Shown: in pieces, positions 23,313 to 47,600 of the stretch | Layout: each line of letters starts with the position of its first letter | Position numbering within the stretch: position 1 is the first letter of the stretch | Position numbers and translations under genes: made by a program | NCBI GenBank assembly: GCA_029204225.1 | Contig: CM055096.1 | Coordinates: forward strand, 71,269,349 to 71,333,348 | Length of the DNA: 64,000 nt | Source of the DNA: Diphasiastrum complanatum | Lineage: Eukaryota; Streptophyta; Lycopodiopsida; Lycopodiales; Lycopodiaceae | Direction of reading: 5' to 3' | The notes under the pieces: generated by a model | Seen by the model: only the letters and a program-made list of their open reading frames with translations | Databases searched by the model: none | Told to the model about the DNA's origin: nothing

Positions 23313-23817
23313 ACGTCATAAGGGACCCGCATGCAAGGGCACGTAGCAAATAATAATATAATAATTAAGTATTTACTTTTCAAGGGATCTGGGACCTTCC
23401 AGGTCCCTCTCCCATTTGCACCCGTCACATCACGGCGCCTTCCACTTTCTCGGCAGACGCCACGTAGCTGGACTCTTTTCAGCCTCAAGTGAAAAGCCGC
23501 CACGTCACATGACAGCCGGCCCGTCCGGCCGCCAATCCGCGAAGAAAAGCCAAGTGTGTCAGGTAGCGTGGGCAGTGGCCAATGGGAAGGCGTGCGACAC
23601 GTGGCCTCTGTGAATTGGTCGGCATCAGGAACACGTTGAACCTGGAGGGAGGTGGTATTTGGGACTGAGCAGCTGCTGTCACGTGCTTGTACCGGGAGGG
23701 AGTCTTTCATCGGGGGAAGGGCTGCCCTTCCACCGTCACCTTACTATTCTTCATAAAGATGCTTAGAATTGTGGGCATTTGCCCTTCACACGCGAGATTC
23801 ATCGAATCTTCACACGT
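23313..23817 (-). promoter_or_regulatory. ACGT-rich promoter of the DUF7950 gene
   Basis: Eight ACGT cores occur at 23313, 23341, 23462, 23502, 23599, 23633, 23681 and 23814. Two are full G-boxes (CACGTG at 23598-23603 and 23680-23685), and the first lies in ACACGTGGC, a canonical ABA-response element. CCAAT-type boxes are also present (GCCAATGG near 23577, ATTGG near 23615). The region is more GC-rich than its surroundings. bZIP/ABA or light control of the gene is an inference from these motifs. Confidence 0.55.
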
Positions 23818-26650
23818 CATGAAACTCACTTTCTCCTTTCATTTATATATTTTTTATCATTCGCATATTGAAGCACAATGGTGGGGGCATCTATATCAAA
23901 AGGGTGCCCCATTCATGTCACCACCCATGTGAAGGAGTTTTAATGTAAAATGCGAGTAGGAGATTATTCCTAGACAAGGCCCACCTTCATCCAAGGATTC
24001 ATAATAGTCCATCAATATGATAATGTATGGCTAAATAATTCAAACTTATGGGTCCTTGGATGAGGTAGGTGGTGCCTTGCTTGCTCCCTCACTTAGTAAA
24101 GAAATACAACTCTCCCATTCTTGAATCCTCACTGATTTTTTTAGAGTGTATTTTTGTGAAACCTCAAAAGCCATAATATCACAACTGCATTTATTATTTT
24201 AAGATTTGGAGGAGTAATAAATGTGTAAGGCATCATTATTATTTTTAGGCACATCCATAAGTGCATTACACTTTTTGTAAGGTACTTTTATTATTATTAG
24301 AAGCTTTTTAAAAAATTGAAACCATCAATTTACTATTTTTAGTAGGTCATGGGTTATTTTTAGCAAAAAAAAGAAAAAAAAATGCAGCGATTGTTACGAG
24401 ACAGGGGAAGGCCCCCGGACGGGGACTTAACCTATACTTAGAGCTATAGGTAGGGAGTAGGGACTCACACTCATCCAACCATGTAGATTAATATACCATG
24501 GAAATAAATAAAATAATCATGTCACTTTTTGATGGTCCTACAACGTTGGATACACTCTTAGTCTATTCAGAAATAAGCTTATCCTGAATAAGATAATATG
24601 GTTATAACATCAAAGAGAAATCACAACTCACCAATACTCAATAATACTTTTTGTATTGCTTTGCCCATTCTTTATATTTTTAGTGCACTGGGTTTGTTCC
24701 TGACATAAATGCTCGACACACAACTCCTTAACCTCCTTATGCAACAAACATTCGTATTCAATACTATATCTATGCTCCTTGACATTAAACAAAAAGAAAA
24801 CTAAAAATATCTTGTTGATGATTGGACAATCGCATCATTTTGTGCTACTAAGTTCTTTCCGAAACATTCATCTCAATAAATTTGTTGGTTTTTCTCATTG
24901 ACTTTTGTAGTTATTAACTACTTAGTAGTTTGAATTCATCTTTTCACCAATTGAGGCACTGACGCCTCAAAGGGCGTTGGGAATTGAGCGGTTTCCCCAA
25001 GACACGCTTAAGTCTAACATTCATCCTCGACATGAACTCATTCGCCTAACCATTCAGACTTAGAAAAACAGGAATCCCAACCAACTCAAAAGCCAACTCA
25101 GAATTCGTCCCCAAAAGGTAACCAAAGGCAAAGACAAGTCATTCCTGAAATCCCACGACATAGTGGTCGTCAAATTGACCAAATGGCATAGCAGCGGGCC
25201 TCACGTCGGTGACGTGGACCCTTAGGCGCCAACGATGCAAAAGGTTCTAGTAAGGGTTCTTCTGCTTGGACCAGTCCCAGAGGCAAAACCAAAATGGTAA
25301 CCATCCCCAAGAATCAACTTTACTAAATTTGGAAGATGTTACATTCATATATAGATTGCGGTCTCAGGGCCACCGATACATGCTGAGCATTGTGTCTGGC
25401 TCGCGCTGGTAGAGGAATGTGAGACCTAGCGACTGAATTCCTGGTTTTGATAGCTGCCCAAGTTTCTGTCTGTCAGACTCCCCCTATAATTCTACTGTGA
25501 TTCATCGCACACCCTCTGTAAAAGAATATAGTGTTGTTTGGTAAAGCATGTATTTTTGGACTTGATTTTTATTTTGTTGATTAAGTCTAGCAAGCTTGGC
25601 AGAATCAGTTTAGCTCCCGGATATGGATCCCGAGAGTTGTCCCGGGGAGCAAAATCAGCTTGGCTCCTGGACATGGGCCCAAGAGCTTACTTGAGCTCCA
25701 GAGCTAGCTCATGGCTTGTGACTACTTGACTGGCTCACCACAGTCGGAGGCTCAGTTCTTGCTTTCCTATCTTGCTTTGAGAATTTAGGGAGTGTCACCC
25801 CTTAGAGTATTATGTGGCACACTAGGTGCACCCGAGTCGTCTTTACAACATCATCCCCTCGTTTGAGAAAGCCAATGTTCTCATCAAGGTCAAACTAGAA
25901 CCTAAGACTCATGGCACGAGCTTGATTCATTAACCAGATTTTATTCAAAAGTACAAAGACACAAGCTTTATTCATCGGCTGAAAAAGAACAACTTTTAAA
26001 GTAAGAAAGCACTTTGCACTTACATTGGAAAAGTAAGATCTAGTTCACTTATGTAAAACCTTTGTAAAGTTGTAATAGTACCCAAAGTACTTAGGCCCCA
26101 GAGAATTGGCATACCTGAGAGCTCCTTTGAACCCAAGATATGTCATTTTCAACACCCAACAATGAGTCCCATTAGACTCTAGATTTGTTGTTGGTCGCAC
26201 AAGTTGAGCTCCTAGAGCTCAAAATCTGCACTCAAATCCATCTTTGATGTAGAAGCTACAGGCAATATTGGCTCCGTTTGATCTTTTGTCACATGATTTG
26301 TCTCTGCTAGTTCTTCTTCGTTAAAGAGGTGAATGAGATTGGAAAAATGGTTGGCTCAGGTTCATATGTATCGTTCATCTCTAGTTGATCTCCTAGCATA
26401 GCTTAGATGACACAAGGTCTTCTACCATTATACAACAACACAAGATTAGCTCCCTTTGCCAAGAAAGCAACCGCATGTTTGTTGAACTAGCTTAGTCTAA
26501 AGATGGTGTCAAAAGCATTCACTTTCTTCAAGGTTGTGAATGTTATTAGGGTTTTTCAAGTTCCCTAGTGAGATTAGCAAATTGGTTGCCAATCTATATG
26601 TTGTCATTGAGCTTTTGGCCATTTGCACACAGATAGAGGTCACACTTTTT
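23818..26650. other. Spacer without a recognisable gene
   Basis: No frame with known motifs. The part from about 24950 to 25900 is less AT-rich and could be LTR or untranslated sequence of the gypsy element whose gag lies to the right on the minus strand, but I found no LTR pair or primer site. A short imperfect duplication occurs around 25600-25690 (TTTAGCTCCCGGATATGG and TTGGCTCCTGGACATGG). Confidence 0.4.
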
Positions 26651-27525
26651 TCACATTGAATGCCTAATTTCTTTGCCAAACTTGTGCAATGCTCCCAGAT
26701 CTACCATGAAGTGGGTGATCTTATTTTGAATGTAGCCTGATGGGAACATATTCACGCTACTTGAAGCTTGATTGCCATTTGAAGCTAAGTCGCCTCTTGA
26801 AAAAAAGTTTGCACTCAGTCTAGATCCACTAAATACCTTTGGTGTTGTTGAATGAGAGAGCATATGGTGCCAACATGGTCTCATAATAACAAACCATTTC
26901 AGCAGCCCAAAAAGTTGAGTTGAAGTCAATGGGCAGTAGTTGTCTATTGCTCGTTGGGTCCAGGTCTGCATTTCGGATAAGAGGTAGTGGGTCTTGTGGG
27001 CTTCTGACATATCTTCAATGACCCATACACTTTGTCTGAATTTGTTCAGGTACTCTTATAGTGAACCTTTCTACCTAAATCCTAATGGTTCTACCCTCAA
27101 TCTCATGTGTGAATCTTTAGGTATAAATTCCTCTCGTAATGCGTCTCATGACCGGAATTGCATTTCTGTCACTTGGTACTAGTTTGTTATATAACTCTCA
27201 AAATATGCCAAAACAAAATCGGCTCTCTCTTCTTTAGGCAAGTGAAAGTACTCTTCCATGTGAAACACCCAATTCTCCACAAACTGAACGTCTGGTTCCT
27301 CTTTGAAAGTTGGCGGAGATTTTACTTTGGCAGTCTTCTTCGGGCCCTCCATGTTTTGTGCCGGCTTATCTCATGGTCTCAGTGAAAGAGGCGCTCATGC
27401 ATTCTCTCTTGCTATCTCCAGCTCTTCAAAGTTGGCTTCAAGCTGTATTAGCCCGTCTCTCATCTCTCTGGTAAGGTCAAATCGATTGTGATTCATGACC
27501 CGCACTGAGGCTTGCCATTCTTTCA
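26651..27525 (-). pseudogene. Ty3/gypsy-type gag remnant
   Basis: Reading the minus strand from about 27525 gives EWQASVRVMNHNRFDLTREM, a helical segment, two stops, then PPTFKEEPDVQFVENWVFHM and EEYFHLPKEERADFVLAYF. After a stop it continues as VTEMQFRS-stop-DALREEFIPKD and, with a frame change, LNKFRQSVWVIEDM and a tail to 26651. The P.F......V..W...M..YF and LR.EF.P blocks are typical of plant gypsy gag proteins. At least four lesions are visible. No knuckle or pol was recognised. Confidence 0.7.
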
Positions 27526-27759
27526 TTTTTTATTTTCTGTCCTTTGCTACCTCATTAAGCATAGTCGACATTGTGCTTGATAAATATTGGTGCATTTCAC
27601 CTTAGAGAGGTCTTGTTGTGTCTCTAATACAGGTTCGTCTCTTGGTGCAAGTTCAGAAAAAGCACCAGTTTCTTCTTGAGGAGGTGCCATTGAAGCGTGC
27701 ATTTGCTCCTTCCTTGATTTGGATTTGGTGCCATCTCGATACAATAGATAGCCAATAAC

Positions 27760-28330
27760 TTTGCTTCTGACATAGTGATACGTGAGTTCAATGTGCTTAC
27801 TCCTAGAATGAAACATAGGGTTGGCTAACAAGGCAATGGCACTTTGATTATCACAAATTAGTAATGTCGGAGCATATTTATTCAGACTGATATCTGAAAG
27901 TAAGTTTCTCAGAAGCTGCTTCCTTTGTAGCTTGTGAGGTTGCGATATACTCTGATTCTGTAGAAGATAGAGCTATCAAAGATTGCTTGTGACTATTCCA
28001 GAAAACAGGACCATTGGTGAGGAAGAATGTAAATCCAGAAGTAGATTTACGAGTGTCTACATCTCCTGCCCAACTTGCATCTGTGTAACCACTGAGTAAA
28101 TTGAGTTTGTCGTTGTTGACTGCTCCATAACAAATGCAAAAGTCCATAGTAGCTCGAAGATATCTTTGAAGTAAACATTTGAATTTGAAGAGCTTGGTGT
28201 GTAGTCGTGATCAATAAGAAAAGTACTGATCCTTTGAAACCATGCTCGAGCAGATTGCTTCAAGCCATAAAATGCATTATGGAGTTTACACACATGCATT
28301 CAATGAGCAAATCCTAGTAGATTGTAGATC
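27760..28330 (-). pseudogene. Copia E RT-RNase H remnant
   Basis: The minus strand reads, in order, an RT C-terminal block (VCKLHNAFYGLKQSARAWF, TFLIDHDYTPS), then, after loss of the YVDD region, the RNase H domain (SGYTDASWAGDVDTRKSTSG, IALSSTESEYIATSQATKEA) and its end (NPMFHSRSKHIELTYHYVR). Frames change between blocks, so it is non-functional. It joins directly to the unrelated gypsy gag on the same strand. The sequence differs from the array element, so it is a separate family. Confidence 0.88.
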
Positions 28331-31300
28331 CAACTCAATTACTGCATTCCTTGTGATGTTAGGTACACCAAGTTGGCAATTTATGTTGGTACTCATGAAC
28401 ATAAATATGGTATTGGCCAATCAAGCAACACGGTTAGCAATGCAGAGATCCTTGTTGGAGGAAAATATGTATTGTAAAACATGAAATCACCAGAAAAAAT
28501 GTATCATGAAATGGCAACGAATTTGATTACAAAGCACTTCTTGGGGACCCAAGACCTTGAAATAGAAATAGAAGAAAAGTTAAATGATGTGCGTGCTACC
28601 ATCAAACCAACAAGCAATAATAGAAGGTATTGGAATTAGTTTTGTCAGTAGATAAATGATGATGTTTTGCCATTATTGATGGTGTCATTTTTTTGTGCAG
28701 GTTGAAAAAATGGATTGTATCTACAAGGAAGGAATTGCAAACAATGGATTTTTCTTGAAATATCACTGCATTTATGTATTTGAAGGAACATTGCAAGTAT
28801 GATTTCTTCCAAGGCTCATTGCTCCCAGGTCAACTTCATAACAAAAAAGATAGATGCTTTATTTTCAAAATGTCAACCACAAGACTTGCTTGTAGTCTGG
28901 ATCTTGTGAGGAGAATGCATCTTGGTGGTGACTTGGAGAAGGCTTGGTGTTGTTTTGATCATGTGTATCATGTGAGAGAATGGGTGACTATGGCATGTAA
29001 GGTAATATTTGAAATAAGTACATGTTGTGAATTTCCAAATATGACATTTACAAATAGCTGAAATGCTTTGAATTTCTTTTTGGCAAAATACAAGCAATGC
29101 AGACAATTGCCATATGTAAAATGAAAGTCCCTCAAATTCCATTTTGGGAATTGTTGAATCGTGTCATGAAGCTCAAGCCAATTGGTTGGCAAAATGTGAT
29201 GTTTATGGAAGAGATTTAAACACTCCATTGCTTGAAAAGGAGCATCTCTTAACTTTTTCTCTTTATTAACCTTTGACAAATTTTATGAGGCTAGAAATCA
29301 AGGAAAAGCAGCTACTAGCAAACTAGCGAATGTTAGGTACTTTGAAAAAAAATTGATGTTGTTTTTATCTTTGGTGTCTTTGAACTTTTGGCACATCTCA
29401 TACACACCTGACTAACCTTTGTCGACTTCAATCATTTCCATGATGGTCATAGTGAAACTGGGCGAGGGTTGTTTGGATGGTTTAGAACAACTTTAAAATT
29501 CTGGACTTTTTAACGAAGGATTTTTTTACTTTTTTGGCAACTTTTTTGGCAATTTTGGCAAAATGAAAGCTAACCTTCGCCCAATCTATAGTAGGTTCTG
29601 TTAATGTGGCAAAAGGTATTACCAGGTTGACTGTTGGATTTATTCCTCTACTCTCCTAAATCCCATATTCATCTCGATCCATTCATGTTGCTGCATATTC
29701 TCATTGTCGCACAGTCTACAGAAATACATGGGATTTGAAGACAGGTACCTATGCGACAGTCAAACTTGTCGAGGGTCGAAAGAGTCGAATTCGAAAGAGT
29801 CAAACTTGTTGACATATTCGACCTCAACTCGAATCGACTCGACTCGACTAACTATCGAATTTGACTGCTGACATGGCACCACTCAAAATAAAGCTAGTCA
29901 CCTATATTAGCCACTTCTGCTACTATGCAATTGTCTTGACAATGACTACAACTACATCACCATTTGACCAAATACCAACAGCCACAACTGTCGTCTACCA
30001 AGACTGTGACATCCACTACTTAAGCCAAGATCTACATCGGACAGCTCAACGTCTCTATGTCATTTTGTATATATCTGCACAAATGTACATTACAAAGATG
30101 ATGATACTGATCATATTAATTGTATTATTTATTTGCAGACAGACATTGTAGATGCTTTCACACATCGATTCTTGTTTTCAGACTGACTGAGAATCAAAAT
30201 AAGCTCATAGAAATTACATAACTAAAATAGTTTTTGGGCACGTGGTTTCATTCGCAATTGTCTTGTGCTCTAGCATCTACTGACTTGTATTTTTATACTC
30301 TTTTTGAATTGAATCATCATCTCATTGCATTCATATTAGTGTCAATATGCATGCAATGCCCTCTTGATCGTTCTGCCTGATTTCTCTTACTGTTTTGTCT
30401 GAATTGTCTACCTTACTTCCACAATATCAATTGCAATACTTTGTGTTTGCCTACATAATCGATACCATCAATTCTAACGTCGAAGTTAGGATCGAGTAGG
30501 ATCAGTCGAGTCTTTCGATTCACCACTCTGATTTGATTCGATATGTGTAGTGCATGCATCGAACACCATCACCCCAATTTCCAACATCGACGAGGGTTAG
30601 TTTGGAAGAATCAGAGACTCTATCGAGCCTAGTAGGTGTTTTTTGGGCCATTTTTTTGAGCAAATTGCCAAAATTAGTTGTATTTTCTAATTTGAATGGT
30701 CTTTTTGAATCTTTGAAAAAAATGGAAAACTAACTACTAAACCATGCTCTACTCTACCCCACACATCACCAGTCCACAAAACAATAATGACATACACAAG
30801 AAGAATACATGCAAGCTAACTACACAAAGAAATACTAACTATTCTCCGACAACAACGCCCAAAAATTTGTATAGATTTATTCCCAAGAGTATAGTGCTTC
30901 CCTTGTGAAGTTACCTTGGCACAAAGAGTTTCCTATCTAACCACTCCTAACTAACCACAACTAACTAACCATGTCTAGATTAAACACAAGCAAGTAAGCA
31001 AGATAATAAAGTACAACAGTGGAGGCACTTGCACCCTTCCTCTCTCACCTCTCAATAATCCACAAAAACATACAAACATAACGAAATAGCAAGTGAACAT
31101 AAACATAAAGCTCAAAGAATCAGAGAGGGTGTGAGAAAGTAGGATGCAAAGATGTTCTAAGCGAAATTGGGCATTATCTCATCTGCATGTATGAACATGG
31201 AAAATCATCACTTACCCTCTCCCAAATTGGATTCCAAAGAGTCTTGGTGTAATTCTTAACCAATATTGGTTTATTTGATTATGTGGCTAAAGATTCAATA

Positions 31301-32593
31301 AAATCATCCTTTTCAATAATATAACCCTCAAATTTATGTCTTTTTAAGTCTCAATATAGTGCAACAACTATGTTCTAAAAAATTCTGCACAATTGTCAAT
31401 ATAAAAAGAGATTGTGATCTCCAACATTAGCGCCCAGACTGGCTATGATCTGCGTTGGAGTGACATGATTGGTTGCATGCTTATCTGTTGGGAAGACAAC
31501 CATAGATTGTTGGGTTGGATGGAAGCAATTCATGAGGAGTTTATACATGACATTAGTCATCCAATTTGTGTGCGTGCTAGTTTTATAGTTTTATTCATCC
31601 AACCAGGGAAGGAGAGATGCAACTTCTCTTAGGCTTAGAATAATAGAATCAACAAGTTCAATTTATTTATCTAGTAATGCATTGATATTGGGGTTGATTT
31701 GAGTTAATCACTATTATTGATAAAGTTTGGTTCATAAAAGAAATATCGGGATCAGCCGACTATCCTCGGTGCATGGATCTGCATATATCGGATTCAAACC
31801 ACCTTTAATAAATCGAAGATCGTTTTACTTAATCCTAGCTTCGAAGTCGCTGGGATTGAAACAATCGATTCCATAGACATGCATGAAATAAATTGTTTTA
31901 CAGCTTAATTGCGGAAGCAAAATAGTACGGAGCTAAGAAAATTATTTTCGACACAGACTATCAGTCATTATATGAATAATTTAATTTACGAATCAGTTCA
32001 TCTGCATGACTACGTCTCAGACAATAAAAATATGCAATGCATAAGACGTGACACGACAATAGTACTCGAGTTCCTGAAATGAGTTTGACTTAGTCGAAGA
32101 ATGTGTACAAGTCTGAATGCAGTTTCATGCGCGATCTTTCTAATACAATACTCTGTGATAACAAAGAGAAAGATCGAACAAGGCACAAGAAAAATTGACG
32201 TAGCGCTAGAGTAACTTACTTACATTGATTGTTATTGAATATATACACATGACTATGCGATTAAAAGAATGCCTAATATGTACTTTAATAAATAGGATTA
32301 AGGCACTACATGTTGTTAACAGTCGTTGTTGGACAGAATCTAATTCCGTTAGAGATTTTGTTCGGATGTGATAGTGTTGAGCCCCCAAATGTTCAAGAGT
32401 CAATGGTGACTTCTCGATAGTTCGATAATGGTCGAATAGTTGATGATGACTGTCATATAACCATGATGCTCGTTCGGCCGTGTCGACACAAACATTTTCA
32501 TCGACTTTTTTGTATTTATGCAAACTGTTAGAAAACAATTGTATTTCTACAGAGTATGCGACTATACAAGTATTTACATACAAATGGATCTAG
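28331..32593. other. Spacer with TE-like debris, no recognised gene
   Basis: A 95-codon plus-strand frame at 28774-29061 (with LVRRMHLGGDLEKAWCCFDH) has coding-like composition but is unassigned. The region 29769-30630 has TCGA-rich ends and is listed separately. The remainder, including frames at 31414-31632 and 32583-32206, shows no motif I can name. Confidence 0.4.
29769..30630. mobile_element. Possible non-autonomous DNA element with TCGA-rich ends
   Basis: Ten TCGA words crowd into 90 bases at 29769-29858 and eight more into about 145 bases at 30480-30625, with almost none between. Clusters of one short word near both ends resemble the subterminal transposase-binding repeats of plant hAT-type elements. 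I could not find convincing terminal inverted repeats or an 8-bp target duplication, so the class and exact borders are unproven. Confidence 0.3.
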
Positions 32594-33055
32594 ATTAGCA
32601 ATGAGATAAGGGATGGAGAGGATAGGAATCCAACAAAATGTTCATGTGATCACCCTCTTGATTCTCTTGGCACTCATCTTATGCAATGTCCCTCTAGTGT
32701 AGATCGCGTTGTGACTCATGATTCCATTCGTGACGTACTTGCATTTATTGCACATGAACGTGAATTTCATGTTGTTCGAGAGCAAACTCACATCTTGCAT
32801 GTGTTTGATTCACAGTCGTCTCGTCATCAAGTTGACCTTGTTCTCTCGCGCAAGGAGGTTCACACTCTTGGGGATGTTATTGTTGATCCTTCACAACCAA
32901 ACCTCCTTCGACGAGCTTCCACTACCCAAGGTATTGCTACTTCTCATGCAACTAAAATAAAGAACAAGATTATTGCACTCTTGGAGAAGACTTTATTCTT
33001 TTTACCTTGGAAACTTATAGATGTCTGCATAAGAAATTTGATGATTTTCTATTAA
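32594..33055 (+). pseudogene. Possible C-terminus of a non-LTR retrotransposon (CCHC plus endonuclease-like tail)
   Basis: An open frame reads a zinc-binding pattern C-x-C-x8-H-x4-C (CSCDHPLDSLGTHLMQC, starting at 32639), closely followed by THDSIRDVLAFIA and then, about 35 residues on, SSRHQVDLVLSR. The same order (CCHC, a His-Asp motif, then a short acidic endonuclease core) is seen at the C-terminus of LINE elements with a restriction-like endonuclease, such as the R2 type. The reverse-transcriptase part is not present upstream. The assignment rests on motif order alone. It could instead be the C-terminal domain of another plant retroelement. Confidence 0.35.
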
Positions 33056-33457
33056 CTTGTGCAAAATTTGCATGAAACTCCAGAGACATGGTGCATCACT
33101 TTTATCTATTATTACATCCTACAATCATCAACAAGTTTCTACTAGTTTATAACACATTCAAGCACTTGCAATACTTCAACCTGTCGTGGTTGCAAAAATG
33201 GTTGTTTCTCAGCTTCTTGCAGTACATAAACTTCCAACTATCTTAACTAGTGATTTGCATCAAGCAATAGGCTTCCAATAGCTACTTTGTTGGATTTTTC
33301 TTTACTAAAGTTGTTAACAATATCTCAATTCTCCTTATGACCTTTATACTTTTTACATGCATTACTTTGTACTCCGATGGATTTTCCCATCTTTTATCAA
33401 TGAAAGCAACACATTTCTTCTTTATCTTGTCCCCTAACATCATCTTGATGAAAGGGG
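33056..33457. other. Spacer, nothing recognised
   Basis: AT-rich, with no frame or motif I can name. Confidence 0.4.
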
Positions 33458-33631
33458 ACAAGTTCATTGAGCATCATATGTTTTTATAAAGGCCTCCCTT
33501 CCTCTCCTTGAGGCTACAAGTTCATTGAGCATCGTATGTTTTTATAAAGACCTCCCTTCCTCTCCTTGAGGCTACAAGTTCATTGAGCATCGTATGTTTT
33601 TATAAAGACCTCCCTTCCTCTCCTTGAGGAT
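33458..33631. repeat. Minisatellite, three 58-bp units
   Basis: The unit begins ACAAGTTCATTGAGCATC and starts at 33458, 33516 and 33574. The second and third copies differ by one base or so; the first has two or three more changes. A fourth copy begins at 33632 (ACAAGTTGAT) but diverges at once. Confidence 0.92.
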
Positions 33632-34755
33632 ACAAGTTGATATTGATTTTCTATATGGCTATGGACAATTGTACATATTTTTGTACTTTGTATAGCTAAA
33701 TAACGCTCCAAAGCTAAATACAATAGTATATGAATAACAGTGATGCAAGTTTCTCATTAATAACTCGATGTTTGTTTTCACTAAAGTCTAAATTTGTCCA
33801 CGTACATGACAAATTTGGGCTCTTAACATACTCCCTCACCTGAAGATTCTAGTAATGACTTCAAAATATACAACAAACCTTTGCATAAAACTCAAACATG
33901 GCAAGAAACATATCACCAAAAAGAAATATATCGCAATGTGATCATTCATTAAAAGATAACTGTCAGAGCCCTAAGAATTGAACTCAAAATTTCACAAGTC
34001 TAGTGTTATTTCATATAGCTATTTTTAAGTGCATTTCATGGAATTTCTCAAAAATACACCATTTCAACCTTGAACCAACTTACTTAAAAAAACATAGGTT
34101 TCAAAGAAAGTTTAGTCCATAATAAGGACAATATCATTGAATTTAATCCGCTTATTGCGAGCTAACTGTGTGCTAAACTACAAGGACAGCCTCCACACCC
34201 ACGCACATTCACACAAAATAGCTTCCACGTACTCTGCAAGCTATTATGTGCAAAGCCTTTAAGATAGAATGGAAATGTGCAAGACGGAATTAAAGCTCAC
34301 AAGTTGCCACTCAAATTCAATATGTCAACTGGATGGCCATGATACGTCGAATAACACTGCAATCTTCATCTCGCACGCACTGTACGTGAACTTCAACAAC
34401 CAACCAAATTGACAAACTGATATCTTCGGAATACCCATTCATGTCCAACCATCAACTCATTGATAGCACAATTCTTGAAATAATCCAGGAAATAATCACA
34501 AAATGGAACAAAAATTAGTCTGGAGTAGCACCATAGGAAAGGTCTCCAGTTGTTAGTATCAAAACTATTTAACCTCTGAAGTAACTGAAAGGGACAACAG
34601 ATGTAACACTATACTGCTAGAAGTCACCCTCAAGCCACTTAATAATAGGCACTCATATATTCAAGTCTGTCCCGCAGAACTTCTCAAAGAATTCGACCCT
34701 TTTCATCTTCCTTCTTGCAGAAAATAGCAGCTCCCTTGAAGAATGGATCTACACA
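33632..34755 (-). other. 3' flank of SEC22, probably including its 3' UTR
   Basis: No other gene is visible. The transcript's 3' end lies somewhere here on the minus strand. I could not choose a polyadenylation site with confidence. Confidence 0.4.
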
Positions 34756-46604
<11,849 letters not shown>

Positions 46605-47421
46605 CGTGCTTTATTAAAACTTCTCCCTGCAACGTCCACCTCACTTGCGAACTATTCCCAAAACTCAATCAATGAATTGAGGTCTGTAACTTCGCTGAAG
46701 CTTGTGAAGGAGATTTCTTCTTGTCAGCAGAAATGGCGTGAGCAAAAATCTGTCCAAACCTCAGACTAGGGTTAGAAAGAGGGACTATGGAGTTGTGCCT
46801 AGCAACAGGCCTGAACTATTATCATGTCCGCTATTTGCCACCCTGTAGTCGCAATTATATAGCTATCGTTATATACAGCGCAGCCTGCCTGTCGATTGCA
46901 TTCAATAGTTTGATCATTTAGTAAACCCTGATATTCAAAACTTTGCTCTGAAGTAGCTTGTACTTTAATATAAGCCACGTTACTGCATGCGTTCATAAAA
47001 AGCAGAAATCTTCTTTCCTGGCTACGGGTATCATATAACAGCGCTTGCGAATTGCTTAGATGTACGCAAATTTCTGACTCTTAGCTGACGAAATTCCAGC
47101 AAAAGCTCAGATCAACTCCAGTCTGAACAATGCAGATATGGAAACTGAAAACCTGAATGACCTACGCCCTGACTAGCTCCCAGGTTGAGAGATCTGTCGG
47201 ATTAAGAAAAGGTATGAAAATTGGATATGAGTATGCAGCAGTCCAAGAAGAAATTTGAAAAGCATGAGCCTGAGCCTTAGCCTGCAAAAGAGAAAAACTA
47301 AAGTACAGGATCGATTTTAAAGCAACAAAGAGCGAAAATCGGAGAGACGACTGGCACATGCATGCAGATCCACCGCAGAAAGCAAGGCAGCGACACCCGA
47401 TCGGGCAAAAATGCAATAGAG

Positions 47422-47457
<36 letters not shown>

Positions 47458-47600
47458 AAGAAGGAAAGAAAGAACCGAGGGGAAGAAGAAGATTTTTTAC
47501 GTCCGCCCGGTTGGATGCTAGCCACGCGTTACATCATGATATCTCTGTCTTTTCAGAGTATCCAGCGGTGGCGGGCTGAAAATTCTAGCGTGCCACTGAG
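46605..47600 (-). promoter_or_regulatory. Upstream region of SEC22
   Basis: No other gene is visible. On the minus strand it holds a long pyrimidine tract (GA on the plus strand, about 47425-47455, flanked by more purine-rich sequence to 47492), a common feature of plant 5' UTRs and core promoters. A 5' UTR intron is possible but cannot be shown. GC rises around 47480-47620, consistent with a promoter there. Confidence 0.4.

Noticed and set aside
28774-29061. Possible transposase fragment (95 codons)
   Set aside because: Composition is coding-like but I could not tie it to any known transposase motif, so no family call was made.
33458-33631. CRISPR-like array
   Set aside because: The 58-bp units abut each other with no unique spacers, and the context is a plant nuclear genome. 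It is an ordinary minisatellite.
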